Shown one piece after another: positions 1 to 6,088 of a DNA stretch of 8,547 bases. Within the stretch, counting starts at the first letter, position 1. Every line of letters starts with the position of its first letter. The notes beneath the pieces are model-generated. The model saw nothing but the letters and a program-made list of their open reading frames with translations, searched no databases and had not been told where the DNA came from. The position numbers and the translations under genes were made by a program. The stretch is from an uncultured Ruminococcus sp. (GTDB lineage: Bacteria; Bacillota; Clostridia; Oscillospirales; Ruminococcaceae), in the NCBI GenBank assembly GCA_902796865.1, contig CADBQZ010000108.1:1-8547 (forward strand), read 5' to 3'.

Positions 1-825
1 ATTCAGGTTATACATATTCTTAGACCAGTTTTCTATTGTAGAATACCTGAGAGTTGCATTTTTTCCGACAAACAGTTCAACACAGCCAGCGTGAAGATTT
101 GCAACGTTGTATTTCGGAGCTGAACAGCCTTCTATAAAGTGCAGATAAGCACCCTCGTCAACGATTATAAGTGTATGTTCAAACTGTCCTGCACCGGGAG
201 CGTTCAGTCTGAAATATGACTGTAACGGTATTTCAACCGATACTTCCTTTGGAACATATACGAATGAGCCTCCCGACCATACAGCACCGTGCAGAGCTGC
301 AAATTTATGATCTGTCGGCGGAACAAGATGCATGAAGTGTTCCTTTATCATATCTGCATAAGGACCGTGCATAGCAGTCTCAAGGTCTGTATATATTACT
401 CCTTTGTCGGCAACGTCCTGTCTTACATTATGGTATACAAGCTCGGAATCATACTGCGCTCCTACACCTGCAAGTGATTCACGTTCTGCTTTGGGTATAC
501 CTAGTCTTTCAAATGTGTTTTTTATGTCTTCCGGTACGTCCGACCATTTGGCGCTCATCTGAGTATTCGGTCTTACATATGTTACGATATTGTCCATATC
601 AAGACCATCTATAGAAGGTCCCCAATCAGGGACTTCCAGCTTGTTGTATGTTTCGAGTGACCTTAATCTGAACTCTCTCATCCATTCAGGGTCGTTTTTT
701 TCTTCGGAGATTTTTTCTACAAGCTCGGGAGTAAGTCCTGCATCTATCTTGTAAAAATCATGTTCGCTGTCTTTTATATCATAGACACTTCTGTCTATGT
801 CAGCGATCTGCTGTTTTTCGTTCAA
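1..825 (-). CDS. sufB: SufB, Fe-S cluster scaffold subunit (3' end cut by window edge)
   Basis: Translating the minus strand from a TTG at 825 gives an open frame of 275 codons to the window edge. It reads as the N-terminal part of SufB: NDPEWMREFRLRSLE near the start, then YTDLETAMHGPY, FAALHGAVWSGGSFVYVPK and FEHTLIIVDEGAYLHFIEGC. SufB is the scaffold of the SufBC2D complex, which assembles [4Fe-4S] clusters in the cytoplasm. The family is usually about 465-470 residues, so roughly 40% is missing beyond the edge. TTG is chosen because AGAGGTG (839-833) lies 7 bases upstream and the first in-frame ATG lies about 48 codons in, past conserved sequence. An ATG at 830 is out of frame and meets a stop after two codons. 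The gap to the sufC stop is 25 bases. Recognition of the family is firm; the TTG start is likely. Confidence 0.95.
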   Translation of the reverse strand, partial: MNEKQQIADIDRSVYDIKDSEHDFYKIDAGLTPELVEKISEEKNDPEWMREFRLRSLETYNKLEVPDWGPSIDGLDMDNIVTYVRPNTQMSAKWSDVPEDIKNTFERLGIPKAERESLAGVGAQYDSELVYHNVRQDVADKGVIYTDLETAMHGPYADMIKEHFMHLVPPTDHKFAALHGAVWSGGSFVYVPKEVSVEIPLQSYFRLNAPGAGQFEHTLIIVDEGAYLHFIEGCSAPKYNVANLHAGCVELFVGKNATLRYSTIENWSKNMYNLN

Positions 826-850
826 ATCATTACACCTCTTCCCAAAGCTA

Positions 851-1600
851 TTATTCGTTCTCGTATTCCGAGAAGCCGTTTTCGATTACCTCGTCAACAA
901 GCTCCGGACCGCCCGATTTTACAATAACGCCGTTCACCATTACATGAGCATGATCGACGCTAAGTGACTGGAGTATCTTTGTAGCGTGGGTTATTATGAG
1001 AAGTCCTCCGTCGGAATTCTTTTTATATTCCGCAATGCCCTGTGAAACTGTCCTTACAGCATCTACGTCAAGACCGGAATCTGTTTCGTCGAGTATTACA
1101 AGTTCAGGGTTGAGCATCAGCATCTGGAGTATCTCAGTCTTTTTCTTTTCGCCGCCTGAGAATCCTACGTTAAGATCTCTAGAAGCGTATGAGCTGTCCA
1201 TATTGAGTATCTCCATTTTCTGCGCCAGCTCTTTTTTGAATGTACTGAGACGTACTCTGTTTCCTGTCTTTGCTTCAAGAGCACTTCTTATAAATGAGCT
1301 TACGCTTATGCCGGGTATCTCGATAGGGTTCTGGAATGAAAGGAATATGCCTTCCTTTGCACGGTCGCTTACTGACATATCGTTTATGCTTTTTCCTTTG
1401 TATATGATCTCGCCGCCTGTTACGGTATATTCTTCACTGCCCATTATTGTACAGCCAAGTGTTGATTTTCCTGTTCCGTTCGGTCCCATAAGTACATGGA
1501 CTTCACCTCTGCCTACACTAAGATCTATACCTTTAAGTATTTCCGTTTCACCGGCGTTTACTTTAAGACCTCTTATATCCAGAAGTTTTTCGCTATTCAT
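851..1600 (-). CDS. sufC: SufC, ATPase subunit of the Fe-S assembly complex
   Basis: This is an ABC-type ATPase of 249 residues, the usual SufC length. From the ATG at 1600 it shows Walker A GPNGTGKST (39-47), a Q-loop glutamine (Q90, SFQNP), the signature FSGGEKKK (147-154), Walker B LVILDET with D171 and E172, and the switch histidine H205 (THATK). The FSGGEKK form of the signature and the NPxEIPG stretch are typical of SufC rather than transporter ATPases, and there is no membrane partner. It powers SufBC2D scaffold rearrangement. Its start overlaps the rrf2 stop by 8 bases (ATGAATAG), implying translational coupling. A GTG at 1609 would add three residues (252 aa); ATG is preferred because GGTGAT (1610-1605) can serve as its Shine-Dalgarno sequence, but the choice is uncertain. 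Confidence 0.97.
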   Translation of the reverse strand: MNSEKLLDIRGLKVNAGETEILKGIDLSVGRGEVHVLMGPNGTGKSTLGCTIMGSEEYTVTGGEIIYKGKSINDMSVSDRAKEGIFLSFQNPIEIPGISVSSFIRSALEAKTGNRVRLSTFKKELAQKMEILNMDSSYASRDLNVGFSGGEKKKTEILQMLMLNPELVILDETDSGLDVDAVRTVSQGIAEYKKNSDGGLLIITHATKILQSLSVDHAHVMVNGVIVKSGGPELVDEVIENGFSEYENE

Positions 1601-2021
1601 TATTATCACCGTTTCCTTTACATTTTGCCGCTTCTTCGAGCGTTATTGAATCAAGATAGTTGTTTATTACCTCTGAAAGCCCCCGCCATATCGGAAGTGC
1701 CGAGCAAAGCTCTGCATTATTACAGACAGGCGTTCCGCCTTCTATGCAGGTGACAGGTTCTATCGTTTTTTCGACCGAACGCAGTATTTCACCTACACTG
1801 TACTTGTCCGCTGTTTTAAGCAGTCTGTAGCCGCCGCCTTTTCCGCTTGCGGCCTCAACAAGTCCGTGCTTTGAAAGCAGCGAGGTTATGCTTTCAAGAT
1901 ATTTAAGAGATGTGTTCACTTCTCCTGCAATATCTTTTAAAGGCACATACTCTCCGTCGGAGCTTTCCGAAAGGAGTATCATGATTTTCAAAGCATATCT
2001 GCCTTTTGTTGAAATTATCAT
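1593..2021 (-). CDS. Rrf2-family Fe-S-responsive repressor, IscR-like, suf operon regulator
   Basis: The protein has 142 residues, the normal Rrf2 length. It begins MIISTKGRYALKIM, typical of the family. A winged helix-turn-helix follows (about residues 26-48, wing GKGGGYRL at 60-67). Three cysteines, C92, C100 and C106 (spacing CX7CX5C), precede LPIWRGL and sit where IscR/RirA-type members bind an iron-sulfur cluster, so a cluster-sensing role is likely. No fourth ligand can be assigned by eye. As first gene of rrf2-sufC-sufB it probably represses its own operon according to cluster demand. The ATG at 2021 has GGGG (2033-2030) 8 bases upstream. The gene has a consensus promoter and an inverted repeat across it. 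Orthology to IscR itself cannot be settled, so no symbol is given. CymR-type members lack these cysteines. Confidence 0.93.
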   Translation of the reverse strand: MIISTKGRYALKIMILLSESSDGEYVPLKDIAGEVNTSLKYLESITSLLSKHGLVEAASGKGGGYRLLKTADKYSVGEILRSVEKTIEPVTCIEGGTPVCNNAELCSALPIWRGLSEVINNYLDSITLEEAAKCKGNGDNNE

Positions 2022-2056
2022 TTTATCTGCCCCTTAAACAATACAAATAAGAAGAT

Positions 2057-2071
2057 TATTCTTATAGAATA
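2057..2071. promoter_or_regulatory. Short palindrome in the rrf2 leader
   Basis: TATTCT-TAT-AGAATA is a perfect 6-base inverted repeat with a 3-base centre, about 10-20 bases downstream of the expected suf transcription start. It could be a second regulator site or a small hairpin in the leader. The region is AT-rich, so chance is possible. Confidence 0.3.
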
Positions 2072-2084
2072 GTATCACCATATT

Positions 2085-2113
2085 ATTATACACCTATTCA
2101 CCAACTATGTCAA
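2085..2113 (-). promoter_or_regulatory. Consensus sigma-A promoter of the rrf2-suf operon
   Basis: On the minus strand TTGACA (2113-2108) and TATAAT (2090-2085) are both perfect and separated by exactly 17 bases. Transcription would start near 2078, giving a leader of about 57 bases before the rrf2 ATG. A promoter this strong fits an operon controlled by repression. Confidence 0.88.
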
Positions 2114-2118
2114 TAGGT
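2092..2118. promoter_or_regulatory. Candidate operator: inverted repeat over the suf promoter
   Basis: ACCTATT (2092-2098) and AATAGGT (2112-2118) form a perfect 7-base inverted repeat with 13 bases between the arms, so arm centres are 20 bases or about two helical turns apart. The repeat lies across the -35 hexamer and most of the spacer of the suf promoter, where a dimeric repressor would block RNA polymerase. The Rrf2 protein encoded just downstream is the obvious candidate ligand. That link is inferred from position; I cannot match the site to a known IscR motif. Confidence 0.5.
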
Positions 2119-2153
2119 AAATAGAACGTATCGCCTACGAAGCACAGAAATCA

Positions 2154-2182
2154 TTGACTTTTTTGAGCAGTGATAGTATAAT
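2154..2182 (+). promoter_or_regulatory. Sigma-A promoter of the hydrogenase-maturation operon
   Basis: TTGACT (2154-2159) and TATAAT (2177-2182) are separated by 17 bases. A second overlapping TATAAT lies at 2182-2187. Together 2176-2189 reads GTATAATATAATAC, palindromic except for one central pair. Transcription should begin around 2189, giving a leader of about 60 bases. The promoter is divergent from that of the suf operon, with about 40 bases between the two -35 boxes. Confidence 0.85.
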
Positions 2183-2250
2183 ATAATACAGGCAAACTAA
2201 AGAACTCTGTAAATTATTTTATGAAGAGTTCGGGAAGTAAGAGGATATCT

Positions 2251-2511
2251 ATGAATACAAGAGTAGCAGTCATGGCGATAATAGTCTATGACAGGGAAGC
2301 GACCGAAAAGCTCAATTCGCTTTTGCATGATAACAGGGAATACATCATAGGCAGAATGGGGATACCTTACAGAGCTAAGGATATAAGCATAGTTTCTGTT
2401 GCGATAGATGCTCCACAGGATATTATCGCATCACTTGCTGGAAAACTCGGCAACATAAAGGGTTTGAGTGTGAAAACAGCTTACTCAAATGTTACCGGTG
2501 AAAATAAATAA
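2251..2511 (+). CDS. TM1266-family iron-only hydrogenase system putative regulator
   Basis: This small protein of 86 residues has the pattern of the TM1266 family, which has an ACT/NikR-like beta-alpha-beta fold and is repeatedly found beside hydE, hydF and hydG. The stretch REYIIGRMGIPYR (29-41) followed by ISIVSVAIDAP (45-55) is characteristic, and the C-terminal LAGKLGNIKGLSVKTAYS completes the domain. There is no DNA-binding domain, so direct repression is not evident; it may sense a small molecule or act on a protein. The ATG at 2251 is chosen because AGAGGA lies 6 bases upstream and the protein then starts in the first beta strand. An in-frame ATG at 2221 would add 10 residues but has no ribosome binding site. 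It opens the operon, 48 bases before hydG. Confidence 0.9.
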   Translation: MNTRVAVMAIIVYDREATEKLNSLLHDNREYIIGRMGIPYRAKDISIVSVAIDAPQDIIASLAGKLGNIKGLSVKTAYSNVTGENK

Positions 2512-2559
2512 AAATCATCTGACGGAAAGAGAGATCTGACCGCAAGAAAGGAATCAATT

Positions 2560-4008
2560 ATGGCAAAATATGACCCGAAATCACTTAAAGCAGAAGAATT
2601 TATCAATGACGAGGAAATACTCGAAACGATAAAATATGCTGAGGAAAACAAGAACAATCTTAGCCTTATAGACGAGATACTCGAAAAGGCAAGACCTAAA
2701 AAACAGGGTAAAGGATATGTATGTTCCGGACTTACTCACAGAGAAGCATCGGTGCTTCTGGCATGTGAGGACCCGAAAAAGATCGAGGAAATGTATAAGC
2801 TTGCAAAGGAGATAAAGCTTGCATTTTACGGAAACAGGATAGTTATGTTCGCACCGCTTTATCTTTCAAACTATTGCGTGAACGGATGCGTATATTGTCC
2901 TTATCACATGAAGAATAAGCATATCACAAGAAAGAAGCTCACTCAGGAGGAAGTAAGACAGGAAGTCATAGCTCTTCAGGATATGGGACATAAGCGTCTT
3001 GCGATAGAAGCAGGCGAAGATCCGGTAAACAATCCTATCGAATATATACTTGATTGTATAGATACGATATATTCTGTTCATCATAAGAACGGAGACATAA
3101 GGCGTGTCAATGTCAATATTGCAGCTACTACCGTTGAAAATTACAAGAAGCTTAAAGACGCAGGTATCGGAACATATATACTCTTCCAGGAAACTTACAA
3201 TAAAAAAGGTTATCTTGAACTTCACCCGACAGGTCCTAAGCATGATTATGATTATCATACAGAGGCTATGGACAGAGCCATGGACGGCGGCATAGACGAT
3301 GTAGGACTTGGCGTATTGTTCGGACTGGAAGGCTATAAATATGAATTTGCAGGTCTTCTTATGCACGCAGAGCATCTTGAAGCGGTACACGGCGTAGGAC
3401 CTCATACGATAAGCGTTCCCCGTGTAAAACACGCCGATGATATTGATCCTGATGTTTTTGACAATGGAATATCTGACGAGATGTTCAAAAAGATAATCGC
3501 CTGCATCAGAATAGCTGTTCCGTATACCGGAATGATAATCTCTACAAGAGAAAGTGAAAAGGTAAGGGGAGAAGTTCTTGAACTTGGTATTTCACAGATA
3601 AGCGGTGCTTCAAGGACATCTGTCGGCGGATATACCGAAGAGGAAAGACCTCATGACTCGGAGCAGTTTGATGTTTCCGATCAGAGAACGCTAGATGAAG
3701 TCGTGAACTGGCTTATGAAACTAGGCTTTATACCGTCCTTCTGTACCGCCTGCTATCGTGAGGGCAGAACAGGAGACAGATTTATGAGCCTTTGCAAGAG
3801 TGGGCAGATATTAAACTGCTGTCACCCGAATGCTCTTATGACACTTGCGGAATATCTTGTTGACTATGCAGAAGACGAAACTAAGGAGATAGGCTTTAAG
3901 CTCATAAAGGACGAGCTTTCAAAGATACCTACTGATAAAGTCAGAAATATTGCTATGGAGCATATAGAGGATATAAAGAACTCGAACAAACGAGATTTCA
4001 GATTCTAA
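2560..4008 (+). CDS. hydG: HydG, radical SAM tyrosine lyase for the [FeFe]-hydrogenase H-cluster
   Basis: The protein has 482 residues, the usual HydG length. It carries the radical SAM cluster motif CX3CX2C (C106, C110, C113, in NYCVNGCVYCPYH). A C-terminal CX2CX22C motif (C395, C398, C421) binds the second, auxiliary cluster; these C-terminal cysteines separate HydG from the related ThiH. Conserved stretches include AIEAGEDP (148-155) and FQETYN (209-214). HydG cleaves tyrosine to p-cresol plus CO and cyanide and delivers an Fe(CO)2CN synthon for the two-iron part of the H-cluster. H269 or H272 may correspond to the histidine holding the extra iron, but this is not certain. The RBS AAAGGA stands 7 bases before the ATG. 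It is followed 12 bases later by hydF. Confidence 0.97.
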   Translation: MAKYDPKSLKAEEFINDEEILETIKYAEENKNNLSLIDEILEKARPKKQGKGYVCSGLTHREASVLLACEDPKKIEEMYKLAKEIKLAFYGNRIVMFAPLYLSNYCVNGCVYCPYHMKNKHITRKKLTQEEVRQEVIALQDMGHKRLAIEAGEDPVNNPIEYILDCIDTIYSVHHKNGDIRRVNVNIAATTVENYKKLKDAGIGTYILFQETYNKKGYLELHPTGPKHDYDYHTEAMDRAMDGGIDDVGLGVLFGLEGYKYEFAGLLMHAEHLEAVHGVGPHTISVPRVKHADDIDPDVFDNGISDEMFKKIIACIRIAVPYTGMIISTRESEKVRGEVLELGISQISGASRTSVGGYTEEERPHDSEQFDVSDQRTLDEVVNWLMKLGFIPSFCTACYREGRTGDRFMSLCKSGQILNCCHPNALMTLAEYLVDYAEDETKEIGFKLIKDELSKIPTDKVRNIAMEHIEDIKNSNKRDFRF

Positions 4009-4020
4009 GGAGGTATCCTT

Positions 4021-5220
4021 ATGAGTTTGAATGAAACTGTTTCTGCCGAAAGAGTGCATATAGCATTCTTTGGTATGAGAAACGCAGGAAAATCCAGCGT
4101 CGTAAACGCTGTTACAGGACAGGCACTTTCGCTCGTATCAGATGTTGCAGGAACGACTACAGACCCGGTATCAAAGGCTATGGAACTTTTGCCGGCAGGT
4201 CCAGTTGTTATAACAGATACTCCCGGTATAGATGATGAGGGAGAACTTGGCTTGATGAGAGTCAAAAGGGCTGTAAGAGCGCTTGATAAGGCAGATGTAG
4301 CGGTTTTGGTAATTGACGGAAGCAAAGGCGCTTGTAAGCTTGATAATGAGCTTATCGAGAAATTCAAGAACAGGAATATACCTTATATCGTTGCGTACAA
4401 TAAAAGCGATCTTAAAATATCCGGCGTAAACGGTGAAAATGAGATAACTGTCAGTGCAAAGACCGGAAGCGGCATCAATGAACTCAAAGAGCTTATAGCC
4501 AAAAAGGCAAATATCGAAAAGAAGGATAAACCGCTTATCTCAGATCTTGTTTATGAAAATGAAACAGCAGTTCTCGTAGTACCGATAGACGCTGCCGCTC
4601 CGAAAGGCAGACTTATCCTGCCGCAGCAGCAGACTTTAAGAGAGCTTCTCGATACGAATGCTATAGCAGCAGTCACTCAGGTAGGACAGCTGAAAAGAAC
4701 GCTTGACGGCTTGAAGGAACCGCCGAAGCTGGTAGTTACCGATTCACAGGCTTTTGAGGAAGTAAGCAGGATAGTCGATGAAAGCATACCGCTCACATCG
4801 TTTTCTATATTGTTTGCAAGATATAAAGGTGAGCTTGATGTCTTTATAAAAGGTGCGGAAGCTCTTAAAAAAATAAAAAACGGCGACAGGATTCTTATTT
4901 CAGAAGGCTGTACTCATCACAGACAGTGCGGAGATATAGGCACACAGAAGCTTCCGGCATTTGTACGGAAGTTTACAGGCTGTGAGCCGGAATTTTCGTT
5001 TACTTCCGGCGGAGAATTCCCGGATGAACTGACTGGATATTCTTTAGTGATACACTGCGGAGGCTGTATGCTGAATGAACGTGAGATGAAGTCAAGGATA
5101 GAGCGTGCAAAGGCAAGCGGAGTTCCTATAACGAATTACGGCATTGCGATAGCCTGCATGAAAGGAATACTTGAACGGTCGGTAAGACCGCTTTATGAAA
5201 GCAAAGGTGCAGATAAATGA
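4021..5220 (+). CDS. hydF: HydF, GTPase scaffold for [FeFe]-hydrogenase maturation
   Basis: The protein has 399 residues, as expected for HydF. The N-terminal GTPase domain shows a P-loop GMRNAGKS (18-25), a switch region around GTTTDP (44-49), DTPG (66-69) and NKSD (127-130). A dimerisation region follows, and the C-terminal cluster domain has CTH (C297, H299) and HCGGC (H345, C346, C349), the CXH...HCX2C pattern that binds a [4Fe-4S] cluster. HydF receives the two-iron unit built by HydE and HydG and passes it to apo-hydrogenase. An excellent ribosome binding site, AAGGAGG, sits 7 bases upstream of the ATG and overlaps the end of hydG. hydE is absent from the window. The stop codon overlaps the start of the next gene. 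Confidence 0.97.
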   Translation: MSLNETVSAERVHIAFFGMRNAGKSSVVNAVTGQALSLVSDVAGTTTDPVSKAMELLPAGPVVITDTPGIDDEGELGLMRVKRAVRALDKADVAVLVIDGSKGACKLDNELIEKFKNRNIPYIVAYNKSDLKISGVNGENEITVSAKTGSGINELKELIAKKANIEKKDKPLISDLVYENETAVLVVPIDAAAPKGRLILPQQQTLRELLDTNAIAAVTQVGQLKRTLDGLKEPPKLVVTDSQAFEEVSRIVDESIPLTSFSILFARYKGELDVFIKGAEALKKIKNGDRILISEGCTHHRQCGDIGTQKLPAFVRKFTGCEPEFSFTSGGEFPDELTGYSLVIHCGGCMLNEREMKSRIERAKASGVPITNYGIAIACMKGILERSVRPLYESKGADK

Positions 5221-5414
5221 AAGTAACTCTGAATACTGATGAAGATGTCGTAAGGACTGTAAAAGAAGGGCTTGAAAGGACTGGAGGATACTGTCCTTGC
5301 AGGATACAGAGAACGCCTGAGAATAAATGTATGTGCAAAGAATTCAGAGACCAGATAGCTGACCCTGAATTTGAAGGTTTCTGTCACTGTATGCTTTATT
5401 ATAAGTCCAGATAA
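5217..5414 (+). CDS. Mini ferredoxin:thioredoxin reductase catalytic chain-like protein
   Basis: This protein has 65 residues and six cysteines in three CXC pairs: CPC (26-28), CMC (38-40) and CHC (56-58). The canonical FTR catalytic chain has CPC-X16-CPC-X8-CHC; here the spacing is X9 and X15, with the middle pair moved but the outer distance unchanged. FTR uses a [4Fe-4S] cluster beside a redox disulfide to pass electrons from reduced ferredoxin to thioredoxin. By analogy the cluster ligands would be C26, C38, C40 and C56, and the disulfide C28-C58; that assignment is inference. No FTR variable subunit gene is seen. It overlaps hydF by ATGA and is followed by a thioredoxin whose ribosome binding site overlaps its stop, so the pair looks like reductase and substrate. 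Short anaerobic FTR-like proteins are known; the exact partner is untested. Confidence 0.85.
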   Translation: MKVTLNTDEDVVRTVKEGLERTGGYCPCRIQRTPENKCMCKEFRDQIADPEFEGFCHCMLYYKSR

Positions 5415-5425
5415 AGGAGGGGTGT

Positions 5426-5749
5426 ATGATGCCTGAGATAAAAATAACCGCTGAAAATTTTGAGTCAGAAGTAAAAAATTCCGATAAGCCGGTGCTGCTT
5501 GACCTTTGGGCAGAGTGGTGCGGTCCATGCAGGATGCTTTCTCCTGTTATATCTGATATAGCAGACGAGTATGCAGGAAAAATAAAGGTAGGAAAGATAA
5601 ATGTAGATGAACAGCCGCAGCTTGCTGCTATGTTCGGTGTCGAGAGCATACCTCTTGTGCTTATAGTTAAGGACGGAAAGACTGTAGATTCATCGCTGGG
5701 ATATCGTCCAAAGGAGCAGATAAAGGAATTTGTTGAGAGAAATCTCTGA
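5426..5749 (+). CDS. trxA: Thioredoxin
   Basis: The protein has 107 residues, full length for a thioredoxin. It has the active site WCGPC (W31, C32, C35), the buried aspartate D26, and the cis-proline P76 in SIPLV. The more usual residue after that proline is threonine; here it is leucine (L77). It has no signal peptide, so it is cytoplasmic. It reduces protein disulfides and would be recharged by the FTR-like protein encoded 11 bases upstream. AAGGAGG (5414-5420) precedes two adjacent ATGs at 5426 and 5429, at 5 and 8 bases; either may start the protein. It is the last gene of the hyd operon. The symbol reflects family rather than proven orthology, as these genomes often carry several thioredoxins. 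Confidence 0.95.
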   Translation: MMPEIKITAENFESEVKNSDKPVLLDLWAEWCGPCRMLSPVISDIADEYAGKIKVGKINVDEQPQLAAMFGVESIPLVLIVKDGKTVDSSLGYRPKEQIKEFVERNL

Positions 5750-5810
5750 GAAAATTGCTTTATGAACTTAAAAATTAAAACCACAAATGTTGCATTGCAC
5801 AAATTTCAAC

Positions 5811-5911
5811 ACGGCTTTTCGTCAATTTGCATAAATAAAATTTATGTCAAAATTTACAGTATTTTAACTTATAAGAAATGTGATTTGTGTAAAATCTATT
5901 GTAAAAGCCGT
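5811..5911. repeat. Widely spaced 9-base inverted repeat
   Basis: ACGGCTTTT (5811-5819) and AAAAGCCGT (5903-5911) are perfect complements separated by 83 bases of AT-rich sequence. In RNA they could close a large stem-loop behind trxA. There is no direct support for a function. Confidence 0.4.
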
Positions 5912-5916
5912 AAATA

Positions 5917-5934
5917 CGCTGATTTAGCGGTTTT
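5917..5934 (+). terminator. Weak candidate terminator of the hyd-trx operon
   Basis: CGCT (5917-5920) and AGCG (5926-5929) form a 4-base-pair stem with loop GATTT, followed by G and four T. The stem is short and the U-tract poor; it is listed only because no better terminator exists between trxA and the next promoter. Confidence 0.2.
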
Positions 5935-5995
5935 GACACACCAAACAGAAACATTTTGCCCCATTTTGAGGTGAAAAAAATCTACAAGCTGTCAA

Positions 5996-6025
5996 TTGAC
6001 TTTTTACTTGAAATTATGTTATAAA
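5996..6025 (+). promoter_or_regulatory. Extended -10 promoter of the SCP2-like gene
   Basis: TTGACT (5996-6001) and TATAAA (6020-6025) are separated by 18 bases, with a TG dinucleotide (6017-6018) one base before the -10 hexamer. Transcription would start near 6032, giving a leader of about 57 bases. The gene therefore has its own strong promoter, separate from the hyd operon. Confidence 0.75.
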
Positions 6026-6088
6026 TAATATGATGAAATTTATGAAAGAGGTATGAGCAGAAAAGACTCATACGGGAGGGTTAATATC

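Larger units (their letters stand above)
5750..6088. other. AT-rich intergenic region between trxA and the SCP2-like gene
   Basis: No convincing gene is found in these 339 bases. The stretch is very AT-rich and contains a widely spaced 9-base inverted repeat (5811-5911), a 7-base hairpin with a 3-base loop (CATAAAT at 5830, ATTTATG at 5840), a weak hairpin followed by four T (5917-5934) that may end the hyd-trx transcript, and the promoter of the next gene. No strong terminator is visible behind trxA, so some read-through is possible. Confidence 0.6.

Noticed and set aside
996..1649. A 217-codon plus-strand frame opposite sufC
   Set aside because: It is the antisense shadow of sufC, which has complete ABC ATPase motifs on the minus strand.
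2866..3432. A 188-codon minus-strand frame inside hydG
   Set aside because: It is the antisense shadow of the radical SAM coding sequence, with no ribosome binding site or promoter of its own.
4005..4367. A 120-codon minus-strand frame opposite the hydF GTPase domain
   Set aside because: Its Ser/Leu/Pro-rich product is typical of an antisense reading, and hydF is certain.
5762..5974. A 70-codon plus-strand frame in the gap after trxA
   Set aside because: No ribosome binding site precedes the ATG, the composition is that of AT-rich non-coding DNA, and the product resembles nothing I recognise.
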